A stretch of 54,551 nt of DNA from Pseudorhodobacter antarcticus (GCA_945862465.1 CAMAYO010000007.1:1-54551), one strand, 5' to 3'. Counted from the stretch's first letter, positions 41,263-50,615 are shown. Made by a program: numbers and translations. Notes: generated from the sequence alone by a model not told the origin.

Positions 41263-42609
41263 TTAAAGGCTTGCGGCGTCGTAGATCGGCGTCAGGCTTT
41301 TGCCCCAAGCGCCGTTGTAATGGGCAAGCCAGCGGTCGGCTTGGGTGGTTTCAGTTTCCAGATTGGCAACCAAGGGGGCCAGAAAGCGCTGCTCGTCAAG
41401 GCCGCGCGCGGCGAGGCCGGCGTGGCTTAGACCCACGGCGGCGCGAGCAAGATCAATCAGTTTCACCCCTTCGGCTTCACCTTGCAGGGCACTGACTGAC
41501 GCTGCAACTCGCAAGCCTTCGCGGGTTTCGGCATCAAAGCCCTTCACCAGATCCCACGCTGCATCCAGCGCTGTTTGATCATACATCAGCCCCACCCAAA
41601 AGGCGGGCAGTGCGTTGATATGGGCTTGATCGCCACAATCCGCCCCGCGCATTTCGATGAACTTCTTCACCCGCGCTTCGGGGAAGACGGTGGTCATATG
41701 ATCGGCCCAATCCGACAGGGTGGGCTTTTCCCCTGGTAAAGCGGGCAACTTTCCGGCCAGAAAATCACGGAAAGATTGGCCTAAAGCGTTGATGTATTTG
41801 CCATTTCGGTAAACAAAATACATGGGCACATCCAGCACCCAATCGACATAGGCCTGAAAGCCAAAGTCACCTTCAAAGGCAAAGGGCAGCATGCCTGTGC
41901 GCGTGTCATCCAAGCCGCGCCAAATGCGCGAGCGCCACGATTTATGGGCGTTCAACTTGCCGTCAAAGAAGGGGCTAGAGGCGAAAAGGGCCGTGGCGAC
42001 AGGTTGCAGCGCCAAAGCCACACGCAGTTTTTTGACCATGTCGGCTTCGGAGGCGTAGTCAAGGTTCACCTGCACCGTGCAGGTGCGATACATCATCTGC
42101 GTGCCATGCGTGCCGACACGGCCCATATAATCGGTCATCAAACGATAGCGGCCCTTGGGCATGACGGGCATATCAGGCCCGCTCCACTGCGGGGCGGCAC
42201 CTAGGCCCATAAAGCCAATGCCCAAAGGGTCGGCAAGGGCGCGCACTTCATCCAGATGGGTTTGCAATTCGGCGGCGGTTTCGGTCATGTTGGCAACCAT
42301 GGCACCCGACAGTTCAAACTGCCCGCCCGGTTCCAAGGATATATTGGCCCCGTTGCGCGTCATCCCGATGATGTTTTCGCCTTCGCGCAGCGGCGTCCAG
42401 CCAAAGCGCGCCTCTAGCCCCGCAAACAGGGCCGAGATCGACCTGTCGCCCGCATAGGGCAGGGGCGCATGGGTGTCTTTCAGGAAGCCGAACTTTTCAT
42501 GCTCGGTCCCGATGCGCCATTGGTCCTTGGGCTTGTTGCCCGAGGCCAGAAGTTCAGCCAACTGGTCGAAGCTTTCGATGGGCCCGCCACCGGATTGGGG
42601 AATCGACAT
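41263..42609 (-). CDS. gshA: Glutamate-cysteine ligase GshA (plant/alphaproteobacterial GCS2 type)
   Basis: GshA makes gamma-glutamylcysteine, the first step of glutathione synthesis. The 448-residue enzyme has the GCS2 motifs WRIGTEHEKFGF, NGANISLEPGGQFELSG, GFMGLGAAPQW, YMGRVGTHGTQMMYRTCTVQVNLDY and EMRGADCGDQAHI. The class is that of plants and alphaproteobacteria rather than E. coli. I chose the ATG at 42609, since the family begins near PQSGGGPIESFDQL. It lies 126 bp after the membrane protein gene on the same strand and converges with plsY. Confidence 0.94.
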   Translation of the reverse strand: MSIPQSGGGPIESFDQLAELLASGNKPKDQWRIGTEHEKFGFLKDTHAPLPYAGDRSISALFAGLEARFGWTPLREGENIIGMTRNGANISLEPGGQFELSGAMVANMTETAAELQTHLDEVRALADPLGIGFMGLGAAPQWSGPDMPVMPKGRYRLMTDYMGRVGTHGTQMMYRTCTVQVNLDYASEADMVKKLRVALALQPVATALFASSPFFDGKLNAHKSWRSRIWRGLDDTRTGMLPFAFEGDFGFQAYVDWVLDVPMYFVYRNGKYINALGQSFRDFLAGKLPALPGEKPTLSDWADHMTTVFPEARVKKFIEMRGADCGDQAHINALPAFWVGLMYDQTALDAAWDLVKGFDAETREGLRVAASVSALQGEAEGVKLIDLARAAVGLSHAGLAARGLDEQRFLAPLVANLETETTQADRWLAHYNGAWGKSLTPIYDAASL

Positions 42610-42735
42610 CAGACAGGCCCTTTCAAAGCGGCACATTCAGAAGCGCCACAGGTGTCGCGCCCTGTGGCCCAAGTCAAGGGTTGCGGTGGCAGGTTGTGCA
42701 ATTCACGCGCCCCAATACACGCTAAAGCGCCTATC

Positions 42736-43293
42736 TTAGCGCGCCAATCTGGGGCCGGATTGTTTCCGCCATATGACACGGGTTTCTGCGGCCAGTGTCA
42801 GGTTGGCCTTTTGTGGCGCTGGGGGGTGCAGGGCCAAGACCAGTTCCGCCGTATCCATCCCTGGCAGGCTTGTGAAAACGTCAAACAGCTTTTGCGCGCC
42901 TTCGGCATCGACGGGGATCAACAGGGCCTGCCCATCGCTTTGTTTCAAGCGCCACATCCGGCGGCCCCGCATCGACAGCAGGCGAATTTCCACCAGTTCG
43001 TCCAACGAAATAAACCCGCCGAGTTCGGGGGCAAGATAGCTGACCTGCCGCTCGTCCAGTTCCACAACGCCCGGGGCTGCGACGGTTTGGGCAAAGCGTG
43101 CACGGCGAAAGGCGGTGAGGGTCAAGATGGCCCCGATGGCGGCCACGATCGCGCCTAAGGGCACCAAGACATAGCCGCCCAAAGCCATCAGCCAAAGGCC
43201 CACCAGCACAACCAAGCCTGCCCCCAAAGCTTCGCGGTAGCGCAGCGCTGTCTCTGTGATTTCGGGGCGGATTTGCCAGATGGGGTCAGCCAT
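42736..43293 (-). CDS. Conserved-type membrane protein, two helices, unknown
   Basis: The 185-residue protein has two adjacent helices (LGAGLVVLVGLWLMALGGYVLV and PLGAIVAAIGAILTLTAF, about residues 23-62), then a soluble C-terminal domain rich in beta strands (VVELDERQVSYLAPELGGFISLDELVEIRLLSMRGRRMW), ending in a basic tail. The pattern resembles PH-like membrane proteins, but I cannot assign a family. Its start overlaps the GNAT stop by 8 bp; order on the minus strand is rsmE-GNAT-this gene-gshA. Confidence 0.85.
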   Translation of the reverse strand: MADPIWQIRPEITETALRYREALGAGLVVLVGLWLMALGGYVLVPLGAIVAAIGAILTLTAFRRARFAQTVAAPGVVELDERQVSYLAPELGGFISLDELVEIRLLSMRGRRMWRLKQSDGQALLIPVDAEGAQKLFDVFTSLPGMDTAELVLALHPPAPQKANLTLAAETRVIWRKQSGPRLAR

Positions 43294-44122
43294 GCACCAC
43301 CTGCGCGTTGGTCAGCAACAGCAACGTCCAAAGGCCTATCTGTTCAAAGCCCAAAGCGCGGTAGGTGCTTGCGGCTGTATCCGATGCTGCAAACAACACC
43401 GCCCGCTGCACCCCTGCCGCGCGGGCTTGCGCTAGTTGCTGGCCTATGGCGCGGCGCGCATGGCCTTGGCCGCGCAAGGCGAGGGGCGTGTAAACCCCGC
43501 CCACTTGCACGATCTGCGGCAGGCGGGCGTTAAAGCCGCACATGGCAAGGGGCTGGGTGCCGTCCATCAGCACGACATGGCTATTCGCCGCAACATAGCG
43601 GTCGTAGCGGGTGAATACCTCGGCATCGGCTTGGGCCTTCGGGGTATCAAGCGCCTCGATCATATAGGCGTGGATCCAAGATTTGATCGTATCCTCAGGC
43701 GCGTGGGCGAGGGGGACGATCTGCCCCGCGCCAACTTGCATTTGCAGGGCGGACAGGGACAACTCGAAATGCGGTTCGTCGCGGTTCAAGGTAAAGGGTC
43801 CGGTCAACCCAAAGGCGTTCTGCAATCCCCGCGCCCAGTCTTGGCGGCCGATAACGCCCATGATCTTGCGCCCCGCCAGCACACGAGTGGCGGCAGCGTA
43901 GCTGGCCGAGGGCAGCACAGGCAGCACCAAGCCCGCATGGTTTAGCGCCAACACGTCCGTCACTTGCCCCCCTTGGCGGGTCAGCCACAGATCTTGCCGC
44001 TGCGCAGCATCGCCCGAAAGCCCATAGTCGCGCAGGTTGGTCAGGGGGAACATGGCGCAGGTGACATGGGCGGACAGAAAGGCGTCAACCTCGGCCAAAT
44101 CCGCCGCCACAGCAGGGGTCAC
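43286..44122 (-). CDS. GNAT family N-acetyltransferase, two-domain type
   Basis: The 278-residue protein looks like two GNAT-like halves. The first (to about 140) is degenerate; the second holds the acetyl-CoA part VGGVYTPLALRGQGHARRAIGQQLAQARAAG followed by LFAASDTAASTYRALGFEQIG, the usual R/Q-x2-G-x-G/A loop and A..Y...GF motif. The substrate is unknown. I chose the GTG at 44122 because it overlaps the rsmE stop by 4 bp (GTGA); an ATG at 44149 would give nine more residues and a 31-bp overlap. It is part of rsmE-GNAT-membrane protein-gshA on the minus strand. Confidence 0.85.
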   Translation of the reverse strand: MTPAVAADLAEVDAFLSAHVTCAMFPLTNLRDYGLSGDAAQRQDLWLTRQGGQVTDVLALNHAGLVLPVLPSASYAAATRVLAGRKIMGVIGRQDWARGLQNAFGLTGPFTLNRDEPHFELSLSALQMQVGAGQIVPLAHAPEDTIKSWIHAYMIEALDTPKAQADAEVFTRYDRYVAANSHVVLMDGTQPLAMCGFNARLPQIVQVGGVYTPLALRGQGHARRAIGQQLAQARAAGVQRAVLFAASDTAASTYRALGFEQIGLWTLLLLTNAQVVHG

Positions 44123-44838
44123 AGCCAATCCCCCAACGTTGTCTGCCACAGCGTCAAGGCCGCCACTGCCGCCGTATCAGCGCGCAGGATGCGGGGGCCT
44201 AGGCTGATGGGGGTGACAAAGGGCAGGGCGCGCAGTTTGGTGCGTTCTTCGGGGGAAAAGCCGCCTTCGGGGCCGATCAATATCGCCCACGGTCCGGGGG
44301 GGGCTTGCAGTAGGGCAGTGCGGCCTTGCAAACCCTCATCCGCCCAAAGGATGCGGCGGGTAGGGGTCCATGTAGCCAAAAGCTTGTCGAGCGGGATTAG
44401 GTCGTCGACGGGGGGCACATAGGTCGCCTCGCATTGTTCGGCCGCTTCAACGGCGTGGGCGCGCAGTTTGTCTTCGCGGATGCGTTCGTTGGTGAAACGG
44501 GTTTGCACGGGTAAAATCCGCGCGGCGCCCATCTCAACCGCTTTTTCCACGATGAAATCGGTGCGCGCTTTCTTGATCGGCGCGAACAGCAGCCACAGAT
44601 CGGGCGGCGGCATCAGGGGGGCGGATTGCACGGTGCAGCGCAGTATGCCTTGGCGCTTGCCTGCATGCTCTACGCCAGCCAGCCACTCGCCATCTTGGCC
44701 GTTGAAAAGTTTGACCGTGGCCCCCAAAGATAGGCGCATCACGTTGAACAGGTAATTCGCCTGTGCGTCGCCAACGGCCACGGGTTGCCCCGCAGCCAGT
44801 GGTTGATCTACATAAAGCCTGATGCGCGCCTCTGTCAT
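44119..44838 (-). CDS. rsmE: 16S rRNA (uracil-1498-N3)-methyltransferase RsmE
   Basis: RsmE methylates U1498 in helix 44 of 16S rRNA. The 239-residue SPOUT enzyme has an N-terminal PUA-like domain (RLYVDQPLAAGQPVAVG) and a knotted SAM site: LFAPIKKARTDFIVEKAVEMGA, IGPEGGFSPEE and SLGPRILRADTAAVAAL. The start at 44838 is 12 bp from the divergent ubiA ATG, so both promoters must overlap the other gene's start. It heads the run rsmE-GNAT-membrane protein-gshA. Confidence 0.95.
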   Translation of the reverse strand: MTEARIRLYVDQPLAAGQPVAVGDAQANYLFNVMRLSLGATVKLFNGQDGEWLAGVEHAGKRQGILRCTVQSAPLMPPPDLWLLFAPIKKARTDFIVEKAVEMGAARILPVQTRFTNERIREDKLRAHAVEAAEQCEATYVPPVDDLIPLDKLLATWTPTRRILWADEGLQGRTALLQAPPGPWAILIGPEGGFSPEERTKLRALPFVTPISLGPRILRADTAAVAALTLWQTTLGDWL

Positions 44839-44850
44839 GAGAAAGAACCT

Positions 44851-45804
44851 ATGCCCCAGACGTTCAAAATGCCAGAGGGTCCGACCGTGGCCGATGCGCC
44901 CAAGGGCAATTGGGTTGATCTTTATGCGCCAGCGCGGGCGCGGCCTTATCTGCGCCTAAGTCGGGCGGATCGGCCGATTGGGACATGGCTGTTGCTGATC
45001 CCTTGCCTGTGGGGGATTGCGCTGGCTGCGCTGGAAAGCGGGTATGGGTGGTGGGATCTTTGGCTGGCTGTGTCTTGCGGCTTGGGCGCGTTCTTGATGC
45101 GAGGGGCGGGGTGCACTTGGAATGACATCACCGACCGCCATATTGATGCCGCCGTGGCGCGCACCAAAAGCCGTCCGCTGCCGTCAGGGGCGGTGACGGC
45201 GCGGGGGGCTGTGGTGTGGATGGTGGCGCAGGCGCTGATCGCGGCCTTGATCTTGTTCAGTTACAACTGGTTGGCGGTGGGGTTGGGCATCGCCTCGCTT
45301 GGGTTGGTGGCGATTTATCCCTTCGCCAAGCGGTTCACATGGTGGCCTCAGGTGTTCTTGGGGCTGGCCTTCAACTGGGGCGCGGTTTTGGTCTTTGCGG
45401 CTCATCAGGGGCGGATAGGTGGCGCGTCTTTGGCGCTTTACGGGGCGGGCATAGCGTGGACGCTGTATTACGACACGATCTATGCGCATCAAGACAAGGA
45501 TGACGATGCGCTGATCGGGGTCAAATCCACCGCGCGGCTGTTTGGCGATAACAGCAGGGCTTGGCTTTGGGGTTTTATAGCGGCCACCTTGGCGCTGATG
45601 GCGCTCGCCGTTGTACTGGCGCAAGCAAAGGGTTGGGCGCTGGGCGCAGCCTTGGCGGGAATCGCCGCCTTTGGCCTGCATATGGCGCGCCAAATGCGGC
45701 GGTTGGATATTGATGATGCCGCATCGTGCCGCGATGTGTTTCTGAGTAACCGCGATGCGGGCCTGTTGGTTGCGCTGTTTTTTGCCGTGGCGGCGGCTCT
45801 TTGA
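44851..45804 (+). CDS. ubiA: 4-hydroxybenzoate octaprenyltransferase UbiA
   Basis: UbiA attaches the polyprenyl tail to 4-hydroxybenzoate in ubiquinone synthesis at the inner membrane. The 317-residue protein has eight or nine helices and both Asp-rich, Mg-prenyl-diphosphate motifs: NDITDRHIDAAVARTKSRPLPSG and DTIYAHQDKDDDALIGVKSTARLFG. An extra basic/proline N-terminus (TFKMPEGPTVADAPKGNWVDLYAPAR) precedes the RPYLRLSRADRPIGTWLLLIPC helix. The ATG at 44851 has GAGAAAGA upstream. It is divergent from rsmE. Confidence 0.95.
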   Translation: MPQTFKMPEGPTVADAPKGNWVDLYAPARARPYLRLSRADRPIGTWLLLIPCLWGIALAALESGYGWWDLWLAVSCGLGAFLMRGAGCTWNDITDRHIDAAVARTKSRPLPSGAVTARGAVVWMVAQALIAALILFSYNWLAVGLGIASLGLVAIYPFAKRFTWWPQVFLGLAFNWGAVLVFAAHQGRIGGASLALYGAGIAWTLYYDTIYAHQDKDDDALIGVKSTARLFGDNSRAWLWGFIAATLALMALAVVLAQAKGWALGAALAGIAAFGLHMARQMRRLDIDDAASCRDVFLSNRDAGLLVALFFAVAAAL

Positions 45805-45846
45805 TTGAAGGCCACAGTCCAAGCGGGTATGCCTGCAGACTAAGCG

Positions 45847-47829
45847 TTGGAGTTTTCGCCCTTGGCCATCCTGCCCGCCTTTAAGATGCCCGAGCTGCGA
45901 CAGCCGGTATGGGCTTGGGGGCTGGCGGGGGCGGCTTTTGTTGTGGCGGGCGTTTTGGCGCTGCTGGTCGGCTGGGGTTTGGCGATTGTCATCGAAAGCC
46001 GCACCGCCGAAGTCATCCGCACCCGCATGCTCACCGCCGGATACTCTTGGGCCTATGTCAGCACCGATGGGCTGATCGTATCGCTCACCGGCACAGCGCC
46101 GACTGAAGCGCAGCGTTTTGCAGCGGTGAACCTTGCAGGAAGCTTGGTCGATGCGGGCCGTTTGCATGACGATTTCACCGTGGAACCCGCCAAAGTCGTG
46201 GCTGCCCCGCGCTTTTCGGTGGAGATGATGCGCAATGATGATCGGGTGCAGCTGATTGGCCTTTTGCCCGAGGGCGAGGATAAGGCCAAACTGGCCGAGG
46301 CTGCGGCTGCAATCCCCTCTGCCCGCCCACCCACCGATATGCTTGAAACCGCAGCCTATCCCGCGCCCCCGCTTTGGGAGGATGCGCTGAGTTTTGGGGT
46401 AACTGCGCTGCAACTGCTGCCAAGGGCCAAGATTTCGATCTCGGCCGAGGGGGTGGAGATCATCGCTATCGCCGGATCAGAAGTGGAAAAGCGCCAGTTT
46501 GAGGCGGTCTTGGCCCAAGCGGCCCCGCAAGGCCTGGTGGTGACCACCGATATCACAGCCCCGCGCCCCGTTTTGACACCCTTTACCCTGCGCTTTGTGA
46601 TTGATGCCGGTGGCGCGCGGTTTGATGCCTGCTCTGCCGATACCGAAGCGGCGCGGGATCGTATCTTGGCTGCAGCGGTGGCGGCGGGCGCCAAAGGTGA
46701 TTTGACCTGCACCGTGGGCATGGGCGTGCCTAGCCCCTCGTGGGCGCAGGCGACTTCAGAGTCTATGGCCGCGCTGGCCGCGATGGGGGCTGGCACGGTG
46801 ACGTTTTCGGATGCTGACATCACGCTTTTGGCGGCGGATACGGTCAGCCAAGACAGCTTTGACAGTGCCGTCGGATCGCTGCGCGCGACGCTGCCCGATG
46901 TGTTCTCGCTTGACGCCAAGATGGCAGAGAAGGCCGAAGTCTCGGCAGACCTTGCCACCGCTGAGTTCACGGCCACCCTAGACCCCAAAACCCACAGCGC
47001 GGAATTGCGCGGGCGTTTGGGCGATAGCTTGATGCAAAACGTGGTGATCAGCTTTGCCAAAGCGCGCTTTGGCGCGGACAAGGTTTTCGTGGCGACCGAG
47101 CCTGACGCCAGCCTGCCAACGGGCTGGACCGAACGGGTTCTGGCGGGATTGCAGGCCCTGTCGGTCTTGGACTCGGGCAAGGTGCAGGTGTTGCAAAGCA
47201 CGCTCGTGATCAGCGGCATTTCGGGGCAAAAAACAGCCTCAGACAAAGTCTCGCAGATCCTGTCTGACCGTTTGGGGCAAGGCAGCCCATTTCAGGTTGA
47301 TGTGCGCTATGACAAGGCGATGGACCCGATGGAGGGTTTGCCCACCCCGCAAGAATGTCTGGAGCGGGTGCAAACCGTTCAATTCCAACACAAGATCAGC
47401 TTTGACCCAGGCTCTGCTGCGCTGGATGCCGCTTCTGTTGGCGCGATGGGGGCTTTGGCAAAGGCCCTTAAGAACTGCACTGCCATCAAGATCGAGATCG
47501 GCGGCCATACGGACGCCCAAGGATCAACCCAAGGCAATCTGGCGCTTAGCCAAGCGCGGGCCGAGGCCGTGTTGATGGCGCTCTTGGATCGTCAGGTGGA
47601 TGTGTCGGGGATGCGCGCGGTGGGGTATGGCGAAACCGTGCCCATCGCCGATAACGCCACCGAAGCCGGGCGCGAGACAAATCGGCGGATTGAGTTCACC
47701 CTTATCACCTCCGCCAAAGGCCCCTTGGCTGGAAAAACCACCAAAGGCGATGTTGAAACCGCCCCCGATGGCACGCCCCTTGCCCCCGAAAAGCCCACGA
47801 TCAAACCCCCTGCCCGCCCCAAGGGCTAA
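45847..47829 (+). CDS. OmpA-family protein with BON-like repeats
   Basis: The 660-residue protein has one N-terminal membrane helix (VWAWGLAGAAFVVAGVLALLVGWGLAIVI), a long periplasmic part of repeated alpha/beta units (for example TDGLIVSLTGTAPTEAQRFAAVN and AEVSADLATAEFTATLDPKTHSAELRG) that look like BON domains, and a C-terminal OmpA domain (FQHKISFDPGSAALDAASVGAMG, IGGHTDAQGSTQGNLALSQARAEAV, YGETVPIADNATEAGRETNRRIEF) that binds peptidoglycan. A Lys/Pro-rich tail ends it. It would tie the inner membrane to the cell wall. The start is uncertain: TTG 45847 gives 660 residues, ATG 45886 is an alternative, and neither has a strong ribosome site. Confidence 0.88.
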   Translation: MEFSPLAILPAFKMPELRQPVWAWGLAGAAFVVAGVLALLVGWGLAIVIESRTAEVIRTRMLTAGYSWAYVSTDGLIVSLTGTAPTEAQRFAAVNLAGSLVDAGRLHDDFTVEPAKVVAAPRFSVEMMRNDDRVQLIGLLPEGEDKAKLAEAAAAIPSARPPTDMLETAAYPAPPLWEDALSFGVTALQLLPRAKISISAEGVEIIAIAGSEVEKRQFEAVLAQAAPQGLVVTTDITAPRPVLTPFTLRFVIDAGGARFDACSADTEAARDRILAAAVAAGAKGDLTCTVGMGVPSPSWAQATSESMAALAAMGAGTVTFSDADITLLAADTVSQDSFDSAVGSLRATLPDVFSLDAKMAEKAEVSADLATAEFTATLDPKTHSAELRGRLGDSLMQNVVISFAKARFGADKVFVATEPDASLPTGWTERVLAGLQALSVLDSGKVQVLQSTLVISGISGQKTASDKVSQILSDRLGQGSPFQVDVRYDKAMDPMEGLPTPQECLERVQTVQFQHKISFDPGSAALDAASVGAMGALAKALKNCTAIKIEIGGHTDAQGSTQGNLALSQARAEAVLMALLDRQVDVSGMRAVGYGETVPIADNATEAGRETNRRIEFTLITSAKGPLAGKTTKGDVETAPDGTPLAPEKPTIKPPARPKG

Positions 47830-47874
47830 GCCCAGCCCCTTGACGGCCCGCGCTGCAAAGACCAGACAAACGTT

Positions 47875-48204
47875 ATGAACCGCACGGAATTGATCCTCGC
47901 CACCGCCTTTGTCTTGCTTGCGGCTTTTGCCTTGGGCTGGTTCACGTATTGGCTGCTGCATCGCTTTACGCGCGTGGCGGGCGGCGACATCGCCGAGATG
48001 GATTTATTGGCCCAAGCCCTGCATGAGGCCGAAGAAACCCGCGATCAGGCGATCTTGTATCTGGAACAACGCGAGGCCGAGTTGATGGAGCAAGCCGCCC
48101 AGACCGAGGCCGAGTTGCGCGCCACATCAGACAGCCTGAAAGACGCCCGCCGTGAGGTCGACGACCTGACCAATTATATCGCGCGGATCAAAGCCAAGAC
48201 CTGA
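47875..48204 (+). CDS. Small membrane protein with coiled coil
   Basis: The 109-residue product has one N-terminal helix (LILATAFVLLAAFALGWFTYWLLH) and then a charged helical region (about 45-105, DLLAQALHEAEETRDQAILYLEQREAELMEQAAQTEAELRATSDSLKDARREVDDLTNYI) that reads as a coiled coil in heptads. It is anchored in the inner membrane with the coil probably cytoplasmic. It follows the OmpA-like gene with a 45-bp gap and may act with it in the envelope. No family is recognised. Confidence 0.85.
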   Translation: MNRTELILATAFVLLAAFALGWFTYWLLHRFTRVAGGDIAEMDLLAQALHEAEETRDQAILYLEQREAELMEQAAQTEAELRATSDSLKDARREVDDLTNYIARIKAKT

Positions 48205-48226
48205 CGCGGTTCGTGGCAGGTCCGCC

Positions 48227-49342
48227 TTAGCGCGCGTCGTCTTGGCCGAGCCTTGGGGCGGTGCGGCCGATAGACAGATCGGCGTCAGAAAAGCTCATCG
48301 GGCTGCGCACACCCGGGATGCCATTTGGGGCGATTTGTAGGCCACGGGCGATCACTTGCGGGTCATCAAACACCGCTTTGAGATCATTTATGGGCCCCGC
48401 AGGGACGCCTTCCGCCTCGCAAGCGGCCAGAAGGGCCAGCTTGGCAAAGCGGCGGGTGGCTTGCGTTAGGCGGCGGGTCATCTCGACCCGATTGGCGATG
48501 CGCTGGGCGTTGGTGGCAAATTCGGGCGCTTCCGCCATGTCGGGCAGGCCCAACAAGGTGCAAAGCCTACGATATTGCGCGTCATTGCCAGTGGCAAGGA
48601 TGATCCAGCCATCGGCACAGTCAAAGACCGCATAGGGGGCAAGGTTGGGGTGGGCGTTGCCCATCATGCCCGGCGGGGTGCCCGTGGTCAGGTAATTCAG
48701 CGCTTGATTGGCCATGATCGAGGTCGCCACATCCAACAGCGCCATGTCGATGTGCTGGCCCAGTCCCGTGCGCCCGCGCTGCACCAAGGCTGCCAAGATT
48801 GCTGTGGCGGAATAGACGCCGGTGAAGATATCCGTCACCGCCACGCCCACCTTTTGCGGCTGCCCGTCAGGCTCGCCGGTGACAGACATCAGGCCTGACA
48901 TGCCTTGAATGATGAAATCATAGCCTGCGCGGTGGGCATAGGGGCCGGTTTGCCCAAACCCCGTGATCGAGCAGTAGATCAGCTTGGGGTTCACTTGACG
49001 AAGACTGTCATAATCCAGACCGTATTTCGCCAACCCGCCCACTTTGAAGTTTTCAATCAGCACATCGGCATCGGCCACCAGATCGCGGACCATCTGCTGG
49101 CCTTCGGCGGTGCGAAAATCGCAGGTGACCGACTTTTTGCCGCGATTTGTGGCATAAAAATAGGCGGCAGAGGTGTCATCTTCCTGAGTGACAAAGGGGG
49201 GGCCCCAGCGGCGGGTATCATCGCCTTCAGGGGCTTCCACCTTGATGACATCAGCACCCAAATCAGACAGGGTTTGCCCAGCCCAAGGGCCGGCCAGAAT
49301 GCGGGCCAGTTCAACAACCTTTACGCCGTCAAGGGGTGTCAT
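48227..49342 (-). CDS. Family III CoA transferase (CaiB/BaiF)
   Basis: These enzymes move CoA between carboxylic acids through an aspartyl-CoA intermediate. The 371-residue protein starts with GVKVVELARILAGPWAGQTLSDLGADVIKVEAPEGDDTRRW, has RGKKSVTCDFRTAEG and GYDFIIQGMSGLM, and carries the catalytic Asp at D171 in KVGVAVTDIFTG, equivalent to D169 of formyl-CoA transferase. The acids used are unknown. It abuts the DsbA-like gene (no gap) on the minus strand, so it ends the run DUF721 protein-DsbA-like-CoA transferase. Confidence 0.92.
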   Translation of the reverse strand: MTPLDGVKVVELARILAGPWAGQTLSDLGADVIKVEAPEGDDTRRWGPPFVTQEDDTSAAYFYATNRGKKSVTCDFRTAEGQQMVRDLVADADVLIENFKVGGLAKYGLDYDSLRQVNPKLIYCSITGFGQTGPYAHRAGYDFIIQGMSGLMSVTGEPDGQPQKVGVAVTDIFTGVYSATAILAALVQRGRTGLGQHIDMALLDVATSIMANQALNYLTTGTPPGMMGNAHPNLAPYAVFDCADGWIILATGNDAQYRRLCTLLGLPDMAEAPEFATNAQRIANRVEMTRRLTQATRRFAKLALLAACEAEGVPAGPINDLKAVFDDPQVIARGLQIAPNGIPGVRSPMSFSDADLSIGRTAPRLGQDDAR

Positions 49343-49996
49343 TTACTTGGCAAGCTCGGCGTCGAGGATCACTTTTAGCTCTTCAAACGACATATTGGCA
49401 TGCTGCGCGCCGTTTATGATGAAAGACGGTGTGCCACCGAAGCTGTCGTTTGGATAATCTTTGGCGATATTGGCCTGATAATGCGCTACCAGCGCCTCGG
49501 CCATCTTTTGGTCATGCAGGCAGACATCCACATCGGCATCGACCATGCCAGCGGCGCGGGCGAATTTCTTCAACTCGACCACGGCCGCGTCAATGCTTTC
49601 GGCTGCGGCCCAATCGCGCTGCTTGTCCAACAACATATCGGTCAGGCCGAAATAGCGCATTTCGCCGCCGCATCGGGCCAGCATCGCGCCCAAAAGGCCC
49701 ATCTGATCAAAATAGACCTCGTGGTATTCGATCATCACCTTGCCCGTGTCGATGTATTCGGCCTTGAGCTTGGGGAACACCTCGGCGTGGAAATGCGCGC
49801 AATGCGGGCAGGTAAAAGACAGGTATTCCACCATCTTCACCTTGGCATCGGGGCTGCCCAAGGCAAAGTCTTTGATCGCGTCGGTTGGCGCTGCCGGATC
49901 AGGAGAGGTGGTTGCGGCATTGGCCCATCCACCCGCAACCGTCAGGGTGGCAAAGCAAGATGTCAGAGCAAGCAGGCTGCGGCGGGTCAGGGTCAT
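49343..49996 (-). CDS. DsbA-family thiol:disulfide oxidoreductase, exported
   Basis: The 217-residue thioredoxin-fold protein has a signal peptide (TLTRRSLLALTSCFATLTVAGGWANA; the RR may make it Tat-type, and the cleavage site is ANA-A) and a C63-P-H-C66 active site in FTCPHCAHFH. The cis-Pro loop is in FGGTPSFIINGAQH. This group (disulfide isomerase or DsbA-like, periplasmic) oxidises or reshuffles disulfides in exported proteins. Its stop is directly followed by the CoA transferase ATG, and DUF721 precedes it by 5 bp. Confidence 0.92.
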   Translation of the reverse strand: MTLTRRSLLALTSCFATLTVAGGWANAATTSPDPAAPTDAIKDFALGSPDAKVKMVEYLSFTCPHCAHFHAEVFPKLKAEYIDTGKVMIEYHEVYFDQMGLLGAMLARCGGEMRYFGLTDMLLDKQRDWAAAESIDAAVVELKKFARAAGMVDADVDVCLHDQKMAEALVAHYQANIAKDYPNDSFGGTPSFIINGAQHANMSFEELKVILDAELAK

Positions 49997-50001
49997 GGGT
50001 T

Positions 50002-50532
50002 TTAGCCTTTTGTGATGTTGCGCCGAGTTAAGATGTTCTGCCCTAGGTGTTCAAGGGCCTGACGCAGGGTTTGGTCTTGAATGGGCTGTGCCAAGTCATG
50101 GGCTTGGGCCGTCAGACGGGGATCGGGGGCGGTTACCTTGGGTGGGCCGCTAAAAGGCGTCTGCCCTTCGGCAAAGCCAGTGGCTGCGGTTTGTGTGAGC
50201 GTGATGCGGGCGATTGCCGCATAGCCATAGGCGGCATTCACTCGTTCGATCAGGCGGGGGATTTGCATCTGCACCATCGGCGCGTGCGACGATGTCACCA
50301 GCAGCGTCAGCGTGGCCCCCAGCCCTTCGCGCCCGTAATGCACCTTGACGGGGCGGGTTAGTGCGGCTGTTTCGCCCGCAATCTCGTCCCACCCCGTCAA
50401 AAGGCGCGACACGGCAAAGCCGCGCGCCTCTCCGGCTGTGCGGATGCGCTGGGTGAGCAATTGCGCCGCAGGTTCAAACCCGCGCATACGGCGGGCAGGC
50501 GGCGCATCAGGGTTTGCGGGTTTGCGGGCCAT
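50002..50532 (-). CDS. DUF721/DciA-like protein
   Basis: The 176-residue protein has a central DUF721 region (AGEARGFAVSRLLTGWDEIAGETAALTRPVKVHY, ATLTLLVTSSHAPMVQMQIPRLIERVNAAYGYAAIARITLTQT) with a K-homology-like fold. Related DciA proteins load the replicative helicase in bacteria without DnaC, but this is by family only. The basic N-terminus ARKPANPDAPPARRMRGF suits nucleic-acid binding. I chose the ATG at 50532, preceded by GCAGGACC; the frame is open further to 50634. It is divergent from mutY by 83 bp. Confidence 0.82.
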   Translation of the reverse strand: MARKPANPDAPPARRMRGFEPAAQLLTQRIRTAGEARGFAVSRLLTGWDEIAGETAALTRPVKVHYGREGLGATLTLLVTSSHAPMVQMQIPRLIERVNAAYGYAAIARITLTQTAATGFAEGQTPFSGPPKVTAPDPRLTAQAHDLAQPIQDQTLRQALEHLGQNILTRRNITKG

Positions 50533-50615
50533 CTGGTCCTGCCATGGTTTCACGCTAATGTAAGCCCTGCACGGGGCAGCCTGCCAGCGGATTGCGTCAT
50601 TGTGGGGGATAAACA

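Noticed and set aside
45184-46413. Large minus-strand frame (409 codons) over ubiA and the OmpA-like gene
   Set aside because: It runs through two real genes, is rich in Arg, Gln, Pro and His as expected from GC skew, and matches no protein family that I recognise.
46356-47246. Minus-strand 296-codon frame inside the OmpA-like gene
   Set aside because: The Ser/Ala/Thr bias is typical of an antisense shadow; the plus-strand protein has clear domains.
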